Assembly (NCBI RefSeq): GCF_018375725.1
Contig: NZ_JAHACR010000078.1
Location: 1-14,697, forward strand
DNA: 14,697 nt
Reading direction: 5' to 3'
Origin: Burkholderia sp.
Lineage (GTDB): Bacteria; Pseudomonadota; Gammaproteobacteria; Burkholderiales; Burkholderiaceae
The notes beneath the pieces are model-generated. The model made no database searches. It was not told the origin of the DNA and was given only the letters and a program-made list of their open reading frames with translations. Positions 1-7,066 of this stretch are shown here, one piece after another (the first letter of the stretch is position 1; every line of letters starts with the position of its first letter). A program made the translations under genes and the position numbers.

Positions 1-1366
1 TCGCCAGCAGGCCGGCGGCGAGCAGCACGCTCGGGTTCGACGTGTTCGTGCACGACGTGATCGCGGCGATCAGCACGTCGCCGTTCTTCACGTCGACGCC
101 GTTGCTCGTCTTGTACTCGGCGTTCAGGTCGTCCGCCTTCTTCGCGAAGCCGTTTTCCGCGACCGGCTTCGAGAACAGGTCGGTGAACGTCGACTTGACG
201 TTGCCGATCTCGATGCGGTCCTGCGGACGCTTCGGGCCGGCCAGCGACGGTGCGACGGTCGCGAGGTCGAGCGTCAGCGTCTTGGTGTAGTCGATGTCGC
301 CGGCCATCGGGATGCCGAACAGCTCCTGCGCCTTGAAGTAGTTCTCGAACGCGTCGATTTCCGCCTTCGTGCGGCCCGTGCCCTTGAAGTAGTCGATCGT
401 CTTTTCGTCGACCGGGAAGAAGCCCATCGTCGCGCCGTATTCCGGCGCCATGTTCGCGATCGTCGCGCGGTCCGGCAGCGCGAGCGTCTTCGTGCCTTCG
501 CCGAAGAACTCGACGAACTTGCCGACGACCTTTTCCTTGCGCAGCATTTCGGTGATGGTCAGCACCAGGTCGGTGGCCGTCACGCCTTCGCGCAGCTTGC
601 CCTTCAGTTCGACGCCGACGACGTCCGGCGTCAGGAAATACACCGGCTGGCCCAGCATGCCGGCTTCCGCCTCGATGCCGCCCACGCCCCAGCCGACCAC
701 GCCGATGCCGTTGATCATCGTCGTGTGGCTGTCCGTGCCCACGAGCGTGTCCGGATAATAGACGGTGCCGTCCTCGCCCTGCTTCTTGTGGACGCCGCGC
801 GCCAGGTACTCGAGGTTCACCTGGTGCACGATGCCGATGCCCGGCGGCACGACCTTGAACGTGTCGAATGCCTGCATGCCCCACTTCATGAACTGGTAGC
901 GCTCGTTGTTGCGCTGGAATTCCAGCTTCATGTTCAGGTCGAGCGCGTCCTTCTGGCCGAAGTAGTCGATCTGCACCGAGTGGTCGACGACGAGATCGAC
1001 CGGAACCAGCGGCTCGATCTTCTTCGGGTTCTTGCCGGCGCGCTTGGCGACGCCGCGCATGGCCGCGATGTCGGCGAGCAGCGGCACGCCCGTGAAGTCC
1101 TGCAGCACGACGCGCGACACGACGAACGGGATCTCGTCGACGCGCTTGGCATTCGGCTTCCAGTTCGCGAGCTGCGCGATGTGTTCCTCGGTGATCTTCT
1201 TGCCGTCATAGTTTCGCAGCACGGACTCGAGCACGATACGAATCGACACCGGCAGGCGTTCGATCTTCGTCTTCAGTTCCTTGCCGAGTTGCGGCAGCGA
1301 GTAGAACTTGCCTTTGCCGGAACCGCTGTCGAATTCCTTGAGGGTCTTATGCAGATTGTGGGCCAT
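1..1366 (-). CDS. acnA: Aconitate hydratase A, N-terminal half (runs off left edge)
   Basis: This is the [4Fe-4S] enzyme that interconverts citrate and isocitrate through cis-aconitate in the TCA cycle. The frame is open from ATG at 1366 to the window edge, giving about 455 codons of a family near 900 residues, so only the N-terminal half is present. It begins MAHNLHKTLKEF and carries typical AcnA segments such as GTDSHTTMINGIGVVGWGVGG and, at the edge, AITSCTNTSNPSV. The Cys at about residue 439 in that last motif is the first iron-sulfur ligand; the other two lie outside the window. An AGGAAA ribosome binding site sits just upstream of the ATG. The gene follows prpD by 48 bases on the same strand and is probably the distal gene of the mdh-lyase-prpD-acnA arm. 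The AcnA/IRP type rather than AcnB is clear from the motif order. Confidence 0.95.
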   Translation of the reverse strand, partial: MAHNLHKTLKEFDSGSGKGKFYSLPQLGKELKTKIERLPVSIRIVLESVLRNYDGKKITEEHIAQLANWKPNAKRVDEIPFVVSRVVLQDFTGVPLLADIAAMRGVAKRAGKNPKKIEPLVPVDLVVDHSVQIDYFGQKDALDLNMKLEFQRNNERYQFMKWGMQAFDTFKVVPPGIGIVHQVNLEYLARGVHKKQGEDGTVYYPDTLVGTDSHTTMINGIGVVGWGVGGIEAEAGMLGQPVYFLTPDVVGVELKGKLREGVTATDLVLTITEMLRKEKVVGKFVEFFGEGTKTLALPDRATIANMAPEYGATMGFFPVDEKTIDYFKGTGRTKAEIDAFENYFKAQELFGIPMAGDIDYTKTLTLDLATVAPSLAGPKRPQDRIEIGNVKSTFTDLFSKPVAENGFAKKADDLNAEYKTSNGVDVKNGDVLIAAITSCTNTSNPSVLLAAGLLA

Positions 1367-1414
1367 GGTGAATTTCCTGGGTTAAGGCGAGGAAAAGGTT
1401 CCTGTAAATGACGG

Positions 1415-2866
1415 CTATATCACGTACAAGTCGACGTATTCATTGACCGGCATCGCTTCGAGCTTTGCCTGATCCAGCGACACGTCGAGAATCGCTTGTT
1501 GCTGCTTGGCCGGGAAGCGCCGCGCAAGATGGGTCCTGAATTTTTCGATCAGGAGCGGGATGCCTTCGGCGCGGCGCCGCTGGTGGCCGATCGGGTACTC
1601 GACCGCCACTTCGGCAAGCTTCGATCCGTCCGTGAACTCGATCGTCAGCGCATTCGCGATCGATCGCTTGTCCGGATCGTGATAATCCTTCGTGAACTGC
1701 GGGTCTTCGACGCAGACCGTTTTGGCGCGCAACGCATCGATGCGCGGATCCTGCGCGACCGCATCCTCGTAGTCGGCCGCGCTCAGCCGGCCGAACAGCA
1801 GCGGCACCGCGACCATGTACTGGATGCAGTGGTCGCGGTCGGCAGGATTGTCGAGGGGGCCCTGCTTGTCGATGATGCGGATCGCCGCCTCGTGCGTGCG
1901 GATCGTGATCCGCGCGATGTCGTCGGCCGTCCTGCCGGCCGCCGCGAGCTGCGCGTGCAGCTGCATGGCCGCCTCGGCTGCCGTCTGCGCGTGGAATTCC
2001 GCCGGAAACGCGATCTTGAACAGCACGTTCTCCATCACGTACGTGCCGTACGGGCGCTGGAAGCGGAACGGCCGGCCGTCGAACAGCACGTCGTAGAAGC
2101 CCCAGGTCTTCGCGGTCAGCGCCGACGGGTAGCCCATTTCTCCCGTCTTCGCGATCAGCGCCAGGCGCACCGCGCGCGACGTCGCGTCGCCGGCCGCCCA
2201 GGATTTGCGCGAGCCGGTGTTCGGCGCGTGGCGGTACGTGCGCAGCGCCTGACCGTCGACGAATGCGAGCGATACCGCGTTGATCAGTTCGTCGCGCGTC
2301 AGTCCGAGCAGGTGGCCCACGACGGCGGTCGACGCGACCTTGACGAGCAGCACGTGGTCGAGCCCGACCCTGTTGAATGAATTCTCGAGTGCGATGCAGC
2401 CCTGGATTTCGTGGGCCTTGATCATTGCGACCAGAACGTCGCGCATCGCGAGCGGCGTCTTGCCGGCGGCGATGGCCGTGCGCGACAGCCAGTCGGCCGT
2501 CGCCAGGATGCCGCCGAGGTTGTCGGACGGATGCCCCCATTCGGCGGCGAGCCAGGTGTCGTTGAAATCCAGCCAGCGGATCATCGCGCCGATATCGAAC
2601 GCGGCCTGGACCGGGTCGAGCTGGAATGAGGTGCCGGGCACCTTCGCGCCGTTGGGCACGATCGTGCCCGGCACGACCGGCCCCAGCAGCTTGGTGCAGG
2701 CGGGGTAGGACAGCGCCTCGAGTCCGCACCCGAGCGTGTCGATCAGGCAATGACGCGCCGTCTCCAGCGCGGACACGCTGTCGATTCCGGCATTCAGCAC
2801 ATAGTCGACGATATCGACGAGTACCGTATCCGGAGCAGGGCGGACGTTGGAGATCGGGGCGGACAT
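1415..2866 (-). CDS. prpD: MmgE/PrpD family 2-methylcitrate dehydratase / aconitase-like enzyme
   Basis: The product is 483 residues, the same length as enterobacterial PrpD, and belongs to the MmgE/PrpD family. These cofactor-independent dehydratases convert 2-methylcitrate to 2-methyl-cis-aconitate in the methylcitrate cycle, and the E. coli enzyme also acts on citrate/cis-aconitate. Visible landmarks are DTLGCGLEAL near residue 43, WLDFNDTW at 98-105 and EWGHPSDNLGG at 109-119, all characteristic of PrpD. The ATG at 2866 has only a weak upstream purine stretch. It lies 22 bases after the stop of the upstream exported-protein gene and 48 bases before acnA. No prpB or prpC is beside it; the neighbours are TCA genes. 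A role as auxiliary aconitase or in propionate breakdown is therefore open. Family assignment is secure, the in vivo substrate is inference. Confidence 0.92.
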   Translation of the reverse strand: MSAPISNVRPAPDTVLVDIVDYVLNAGIDSVSALETARHCLIDTLGCGLEALSYPACTKLLGPVVPGTIVPNGAKVPGTSFQLDPVQAAFDIGAMIRWLDFNDTWLAAEWGHPSDNLGGILATADWLSRTAIAAGKTPLAMRDVLVAMIKAHEIQGCIALENSFNRVGLDHVLLVKVASTAVVGHLLGLTRDELINAVSLAFVDGQALRTYRHAPNTGSRKSWAAGDATSRAVRLALIAKTGEMGYPSALTAKTWGFYDVLFDGRPFRFQRPYGTYVMENVLFKIAFPAEFHAQTAAEAAMQLHAQLAAAGRTADDIARITIRTHEAAIRIIDKQGPLDNPADRDHCIQYMVAVPLLFGRLSAADYEDAVAQDPRIDALRAKTVCVEDPQFTKDYHDPDKRSIANALTIEFTDGSKLAEVAVEYPIGHQRRRAEGIPLLIEKFRTHLARRFPAKQQQAILDVSLDQAKLEAMPVNEYVDLYVI

Positions 2867-2888
2867 CGAGGCGCCTGGGCGAAGCCGC

Positions 2889-3392
2889 TTAGTTGGACTT
2901 CAGTTCGTTCGACTGCGTCGGCGCGACCGTGCCTTGCGCCATGGCGGCGGTCACGCACTCGTCTGCGAGGCGCGAGCCGTCATGGTCGCTGAACAGCATC
3001 GCCTTGGTCGGGATCACGACCAGCTTGAAGCCCTGCGCCGGATCGTAGAACACGTCTGCGCCGGTCGTCGTTTGCTGGCGCGGCAGCTTGTAGTTCTTCT
3101 GCGCCCAGTGAACGGTCACGACCTGGTCGCGCTTCATGTCGCCTGCGAGTTCGAACGACAGGCCGTCCTTGCACGACCACTTGACCGAGCCTTCCGGTGC
3201 CGTATCGACCTTCGCGGCGGCGGCGGCCTGGGCCTTCTTGCTGCGCGGAATCAGACGGTGCTTCGGTGCCGGACGCTTGGCCGTTGCCTTCTTCGCGGTC
3301 GAGCCGGCTTCCTGTGCGAATGCGCTCGGAGCCGAAACCAGCATCGTGGCGGACAGAGCGCCGATGGCGGTGGCAATCAGCAATTTCTTCAT
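2889..3392 (-). CDS. Exported protein with C-terminal MliC-like (lysozyme inhibitor) domain
   Basis: The protein has 167 residues. Residues 1-26 are a clear Sec signal peptide (Lys-Lys start, hydrophobic core, AFA just before Gln27), so it should be periplasmic or exported. Residues 27-68 are an Ala/Lys/Pro-rich linker, unusually basic. Residues 70-147 form a small domain with Cys74 and Cys146, which could make a disulfide, plus WSCKDGLSFEL, YKLPR, TGADVFYD, GFKLVV and a Lys-x-x-Leu segment. This order resembles the MliC family of membrane-bound inhibitors of C-type lysozyme; I recognise it by pattern only. There is no lipobox Cys, so it would be a soluble form if correct. The ATG at 3392 has an AAAGG about ten bases upstream. 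It sits inside a metabolic gene arm, 22 bases before prpD, with no obvious metabolic link. Confidence 0.7.
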   Translation of the reverse strand: MKKLLIATAIGALSATMLVSAPSAFAQEAGSTAKKATAKRPAPKHRLIPRSKKAQAAAAAKVDTAPEGSVKWSCKDGLSFELAGDMKRDQVVTVHWAQKNYKLPRQQTTTGADVFYDPAQGFKLVVIPTKAMLFSDHDGSRLADECVTAAMAQGTVAPTQSNELKSN

Positions 3393-3626
3393 GGAGTCAG
3401 AACCTTTCGATAATCAGTTAACTAAGTGCCGGTGGCCTGGGGCGCCGGCCGGGTTGAACTGCACGCGCCCCGGAAGCGCGCAGCGGCCGCTATTTTCACC
3501 TATTTGGCGGCGCATATTTCAGGTTTTCGAACCCCGTTACGTTTTTGTCGGCATCGTGAATCCGGTGATCCATGTCGTGCGCCGGATGCATGAAAACGGT
3601 CTGGGCAGCGGCGCGGCAGCGTGGGC
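3393..3626. other. Intergenic gap of 234 bases with AT-rich patches
   Basis: This gap separates the lyase stop from the exported-protein start. It contains two AT-rich patches, around 3408-3427 and 3490-3550, that stand out from the GC-rich surroundings and could hold a promoter for the exported protein and prpD. I find no convincing -35/-10 pair and no intrinsic terminator. A 31-codon minus-strand frame at 3496-3591 lacks a ribosome binding site and uses atypical codons, so I do not call it a gene. Confidence 0.4.
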
Positions 3627-4634
3627 TCACGGCGCGCCTCCCGCAGCGGCGTTGCCGAACAGCGGCGCGGCTTCGGCCGGCACCGGCTGGCCGGTCGCCT
3701 GCGCACGGCGCAGCACGGACCAGTAATAGCGGTAGCTGGCGCGGTCGTGCAGCGTGTCTCCGTGGCGCATCGGTCCCCAGTTGGCGGCCTGCGCGGCCAG
3801 CAGGATCTCGGTGGCCAGCGCGACTTCGTCCGCGCGCGGCGCGAAGGCGTCGACGATCGGCTGGATCTGGGCCGGATGGATGCTCCACATCCGCGTGTAC
3901 GCAAATTCGTCGCGCGCTCGCTTCGCGTCGCTGGCGACGACGCTCATGTCGCGCACTTCGGTCGTCACGTTGTGCGATGGCGTCTTGCCGTGCGCGTGGC
4001 ACGCCGCGGCGATTTCGAGCTTCGCGCGGCGCACGAGCGGATGCTCGAACTGTCCGGGCGAGCGCATTGCCGAGTCGGGAATCGCGCCGTGGTGCGCGGA
4101 AACAAAATCCATCAGGCCGAAGCTCAGCGTGCCGACCATCGGCAGCGCGGCGAGTGCGCCGGCCTGCGCCAGTGCGCCGTGGGTCTCGACCAGCACGTCG
4201 ACGGGAATCGGCTTCGCGATGCCGAGCTCGCGGCGGGTGCCCTCGATGAATGCGCTCATTTCGGCCGCGTCGGCTGCGTTCGCTACTTTCGGCAGCGTCA
4301 TGTAGGCGGGCGCACGCGCCGCGCGCAGCACGATGCGCACATCGTCGCGCCAGTGCGGGTGGGAAAAATCGTGGATGCGCACGCCGACCCGGCCGAAGCG
4401 GTTGTCGTCGCTGCCCAGCAATTCGGCGATCAGTTCCGCGTGCTCGGCCTCGCGGCCGACAGCCGCGCCGTCCTCGCAGTCGAGCGTGACGTCGAACACG
4501 GGCCCCATTTCGGTCTGCAGCGCGAGCGACTTGCGCATCAGCTTCTCACTGCCTGCGTAGTGATCGCAGCAGGGCAGGATCGCGGGCGGCGGCGCGCCGT
4601 CGTACAGGACTTCTGCGGGGGTGAGCACGGACAT
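3627..4634 (-). CDS. HpcH/HpaI aldolase / CitE-like CoA ester lyase
   Basis: The product from ATG 4634 is 335 residues, a TIM-barrel protein of the HpcH/HpaI aldolase and citrate lyase beta-subunit family, which includes malyl-CoA, beta-methylmalyl-CoA and citramalyl-CoA lyases. Family landmarks are LDCEDG at 51-56, an RIHDF segment at 86-90, LPKV at 114-117, VLVETHGAL from 147 and FGLMDFV at 172-178. Glu150 and Asp176 fit the usual Mg2+ ligands. I chose 4634 because the protein then begins near the family's usual N-terminus and has an AGAAAG stretch just upstream; the frame stays open to an ATG at 4778 but that extension is low in conserved residues. It lies downstream of mdh in the same orientation. 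There are no citrate lyase alpha or gamma subunits nearby, so a stand-alone CoA-thioester lyase is more likely than a citrate lyase subunit. Confidence 0.85.
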   Translation of the reverse strand: MSVLTPAEVLYDGAPPPAILPCCDHYAGSEKLMRKSLALQTEMGPVFDVTLDCEDGAAVGREAEHAELIAELLGSDDNRFGRVGVRIHDFSHPHWRDDVRIVLRAARAPAYMTLPKVANAADAAEMSAFIEGTRRELGIAKPIPVDVLVETHGALAQAGALAALPMVGTLSFGLMDFVSAHHGAIPDSAMRSPGQFEHPLVRRAKLEIAAACHAHGKTPSHNVTTEVRDMSVVASDAKRARDEFAYTRMWSIHPAQIQPIVDAFAPRADEVALATEILLAAQAANWGPMRHGDTLHDRASYRYYWSVLRRAQATGQPVPAEAAPLFGNAAAGGAP

Positions 4635-4748
4635 CTTCTTTCTAGGATTTGGACCGGCGTGGAGAAAATCGGATTCGGACACGTTCTGAAGTGCATGGCG
4701 CGCGCGGCGCGCGGACGGCAAAACAAAACGTATCCGGATCGGATCGGT

Positions 4749-4809
4749 GCGCGCCGGTGGCGTACCGCCGGCGCGCATGACATCCGGGCCGCCCGCCGGG
4801 CCGCCCGGA
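4749..4809 (-). other. Two tandem hairpins between mdh and the lyase gene
   Basis: Just after the mdh stop there are two inverted repeats. The first has 7-bp arms TCCGGGC (4783-4789) and GCCCGGA (4803-4809) with a 13-base loop. The second has 12-base arms at 4749-4760 and 4765-4776 (GCGCGCCGG core, one mismatch) around a 4-base loop. Neither is followed directly by a T-run on the minus strand; the nearest T-rich stretch is about 20 bases further on. They may be RNA-stabilising or attenuating structures that lower lyase expression relative to mdh, rather than a full terminator. Confidence 0.45.
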
Positions 4810-4816
4810 CACCGTC

Positions 4817-5800
4817 TTACTTCAGCAGGTGGGCGACGCCGTCGCGCTCTTCGAGCAGCTCGGCCAGCGTGCCGTCCATCTTCTCGCGCGAGAACGCGTC
4901 GATCTCGAGACCTTCGACGCGCTTGTATTCGCCGTTTTCGCAGATCACCGGCACGCCGTAGATGATGTCCTCAGGGATGCCGTACGAACCGTCCGACGGG
5001 ATGCCCATCGTGACCCACTTGCCGTTCGTGCCGAGCACCCAGTCGCGAACATGGTCGATCGCCGCGTTGGCCGCCGACGCCGCCGACGACAGGCCGCGTG
5101 CTTCGATGATCGCCGCGCCGCGCTTGCCGACGGTCGGGATGAACGTGTCGCGGTTCCACACGTCGTCGTTGATCAGCTTGAGCAGCGATTCGCCTTCGGC
5201 GGTGGCGAAACGGAAATTGGGTTACATCGTCGGCGAGTGGTTGCCCCACACGGCGAGCTTCTCGATCGACGCGACCGGCTTGCCGGACTTGGCCGCGAGC
5301 TGCGACAGCGCGCGGTTGTGGTCGAGGCGCAGCATCGCGGTGAAGTTCTTCTTCGGCAGATCCGGCGCCGACTTCATCGCGATATACGCGTTGGTGTTCG
5401 CCGGGTTGCCGACGACCAGCACCTTCACGTCGCGGCTCGCGACTTCGTTCAGCGCGGCGCCCTGAACCGTGAAGATCTCGGCGTTGGCCGACAGCAGATC
5501 CTTGCGCTCCATGCCCTTCGAACGCGGGCGGGCGCCGACCAGCAGTGCGACGTCCGCGTCCTTGAAGGCGACCTTCGGATCGTCGGTGATCACGACGCCT
5601 TCGAGCAGCGGGAACGCGCAGTCGTCGAGTTCCATCACGACGCCTTTGACGGCGCCTTGTGCTTGCGGGAGGTCGAGCAGTTGCAGGATGACCGGCTGAT
5701 CCTTGCCGAGCAGGTCGCCGTTCGCGATGCGGAACAGCAGCGAGTAAGCGATTTGACCTGCGGCGCCGGTGACGGCAACGCGCTTAGCGGGCTTAGCCAT
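4817..5800 (-). pseudogene. mdh: Malate dehydrogenase interrupted by an in-frame TAA at codon 193
   Basis: Malate dehydrogenase oxidises malate to oxaloacetate with NAD+ in the cytoplasm. From ATG 5800 (GGAG eight bases upstream) to the stop at 4817 the frame would encode 327 residues, the normal length for this MDH type. Visible are the NAD-binding TGAAGQI at 11-17, the mobile-loop arginines in RPRSKGMERKD (93, 99), and catalytic Asp160 (LDHNRA) and His188 (WGNHSPTM). Codon 193, at 5222-5224, reads TAA right after NHSPTM, where related enzymes have Tyr (TMYP). The same frame then continues with PNFRFATAEGES and the full C-terminal part, including GLSSAASAANAA. This is therefore a single substitution and not a frameshift. 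The truncated 192-residue product would lose the C-terminal 135 residues. It could be a sequencing error; otherwise it is a recent pseudogene, since nothing else in the gene has decayed. Confidence 0.9.
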
Positions 5801-6024
5801 TGAAAATCTCCAGGACGGTGAAGCGTTGGACGCTTGGAAAAACGCCATTCTATGCGCGTTACACGAAGCGTTGCTTTGAAGCAGGGCGGAGGACTCGCGG
5901 TTGCATGCGCTGCGCCTGAAAACACCGGCCGAGGCACGTGGCCGGGGACGCGCTGCCGCATCCGCGAACCCTTGCTCGCCCCGGAGTGTAGGAGCGGCGG
6001 GGCGCAAAGTCAAACAGTATCTTA

Positions 6025-6040
6025 TGTCTTATATAAGACA
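6025..6040. promoter_or_regulatory. Perfect 16-bp palindrome, probable GntR operator
   Basis: TGTCTTATATAAGACA is identical to its reverse complement. It fits the general GT...AC dyad with an A/T-rich centre used by GntR-family regulators, and lies 58-73 bases upstream of the gntR ATG and about 225 bases upstream of mdh. The centre TATATAAG could also act as a -10 element, so binding would block transcription. A TCTTAT half-copy lies immediately to its left (6019-6024 region). I did not find the full palindrome in front of sdhC or gltA. Autoregulation is the simplest inference. Confidence 0.65.
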
Positions 6041-6045
6041 GATGT

Positions 6046-6055
6046 ATTGCGCAAT
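6046..6055. promoter_or_regulatory. Perfect 10-bp palindrome next to the operator
   Basis: ATTGCGCAAT is a perfect palindrome five bases to the right of the 16-bp palindrome. On the minus strand it contains TTGCGC, which could serve as a -35 for transcription toward mdh with TATAAG inside the larger palindrome as -10 (spacer 15, short of ideal). It could instead be a site for a second DNA-binding protein. Its function is inference; the symmetry is directly visible. Confidence 0.4.
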
Positions 6056-6097
6056 TTGTGTGGACGAAAAAGCGCGGTTTGTGATGAAATGCGCGCC

Positions 6098-6895
6098 ATG
6101 ACATCGAACCAGGCGAACAACGCACATCCGACCGGCGCAGGCGGCCCAGGGCAGCCGGGCGCAGCCGAGGCCGCGCCCTCGCCGACGTTCAGTCCGTTAT
6201 ACCAGCAGATCAAGGCATTGATCACGCAAAGTCTGGTGGCGGGCGAATGGAAGCCGGGCGAGATCATCCCGAGCGAGATGGAGCTCGCGGCCCGCTTCAA
6301 GGTCAGTCAGGGTACGGTGCGCAAGGCGATCGACGAACTCGCCGCGGAAAACCTGGTGGTGCGCCGCCAGGGCAAGGGCACGTTTGTTGCGACGCACAAT
6401 GAGGAGCGCGCGCAATTCCGCTTCCTGCGCCTGCTTGCCGACGACGGTGCCGAGCACCCGCACGTGAGCCGCCTGCTCGAATGCCGCCGCCTGCGTGCGC
6501 CGGCCGAGATCGCCCGCCAGCTCGACCTCAAGCCGGCCGATCCGGTGGTGCAGGTGCGCCGCCTGCTCGATTTCGAGGGCGAGGTGACAGTTTTTGACGA
6601 GATCTGGCTGCCGGGCGCGATGTTCCGCGGACTGACGTTCGAGCGGCTGAGCGAGTACAAGGGGCCGTTGTACGCGATGTTCGAAACGGAGTTCGGCACG
6701 CGGATGATCCGCGCCAGCGAGAAGATCCGCGCGGTGGCGGCGGAGCCGGCGGTGGCCGACCTGCTGAGCGTGCCGCCGGGCTTTCCGCTGCTGTCGGTGG
6801 AGCGCGTCTCGTACACGTACGGTGACCGGCCGGTCGAGGTGCGCCGCGGCTGGTATGTCACGACCGGGTACTACTATCAAAACGACCTGAGCTGA
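6098..6895 (+). CDS. GntR-family transcriptional regulator, HutC/UTRA subfamily
   Basis: The product from ATG 6098 is 265 residues. Residues 1-30 are a low-complexity Gly/Ala/Pro tail. Residues 33-98 form the GntR winged helix (PLYQQIKALI, GEIIPSEMELAARF, VSQGTVRKAIDEL, RRQGKGTFVA). The rest, about 105-260, matches the UTRA effector-binding domain of the HutC subfamily, ending with VEVRRGWYVTTGYYYQNDLS. Known HutC-type relatives bind small metabolites such as urocanate, sugar phosphates or phosphonates. Starts at 6098 and 6089 (three extra residues) are both possible and neither has a good ribosome binding site. It lies between the divergent TCA arms, 171 bases before sdhC, and next to a perfect palindrome, so it is the likely regulator of itself and of mdh, perhaps also of sdh. 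Its ligand cannot be read from the sequence. Confidence 0.88.
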   Translation: MTSNQANNAHPTGAGGPGQPGAAEAAPSPTFSPLYQQIKALITQSLVAGEWKPGEIIPSEMELAARFKVSQGTVRKAIDELAAENLVVRRQGKGTFVATHNEERAQFRFLRLLADDGAEHPHVSRLLECRRLRAPAEIARQLDLKPADPVVQVRRLLDFEGEVTVFDEIWLPGAMFRGLTFERLSEYKGPLYAMFETEFGTRMIRASEKIRAVAAEPAVADLLSVPPGFPLLSVERVSYTYGDRPVEVRRGWYVTTGYYYQNDLS

Positions 6896-6995
6896 TGGCC
6901 AAATCGCTCGTGTCGCGTGCCTTCGCCATTCCGCGTTAAGCAAGGCATGTTTCGAGCCGCCTGCATTCCATGTCGCGCAATGCTCGAGGGCAGAG

Positions 6996-7066
6996 TTTCG
7001 CTGCAGCGCGATATAAAAAGGCGCTAAAATCGCGGGTTAGTGTGACAACATAAGTAGGGGTCTAGC
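6996..7066 (+). promoter_or_regulatory. Possible sdhC promoter and leader
   Basis: Upstream of sdhC the sequence turns locally AT-rich (ATATAAAAAG, then TAAAAT at 7025-7030). TAAAAT is a fair -10, but no good -35 is visible at 16-18 bases, so an activator or an unusual promoter may be involved. AGGGG seven bases before the ATG is the sdhC ribosome binding site. I see no terminator between gntR and this point, so read-through from gntR is also possible. Confidence 0.35.

Larger units (their letters stand above)
5801..6097. promoter_or_regulatory. Divergent control region between mdh arm and gntR
   Basis: These 297 bases separate the divergent start codons of mdh and the GntR regulator. The part nearest gntR (about 6008-6060) is AT-rich and holds two perfect palindromes. 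Nearer mdh there is a possible minus-strand -10 (TAGAAT, 5847-5852) without a good -35. There is also a short inverted repeat AAGCGT/ACGCTT at 5821-5835, and GAAGCGTTG occurs twice. If the mdh promoter lies at the palindromes, the mdh leader would be about 200 bases long. I see no protein-coding frame with a ribosome binding site here. Confidence 0.6.

Noticed and set aside
1440..2750. A 436-codon minus-strand frame overlapping prpD
   Set aside because: It is the +1 shadow of prpD, Arg/Gly-rich and without domains, whereas the prpD frame shows full-length family conservation.
3496..3591. A 31-codon minus-strand frame after the lyase gene
   Set aside because: It has no ribosome binding site and uses codons rare in the neighbouring genes (GTA, AGG, AAA). 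No homology is recognisable.
4678..4748. A possible intrinsic terminator for mdh using the T-rich stretch TTTTGTTTTG on the minus strand
   Set aside because: The T-rich stretch is about 20 bases past the nearest hairpin, too far to act as a classical intrinsic terminator.
4817..5161. A separate 114-residue gene in place of the C-terminal half of MDH
   Set aside because: It is in the same frame as the upstream half of mdh and continues its sequence exactly; the apparent start is an internal GTG valine codon with no ribosome binding site.
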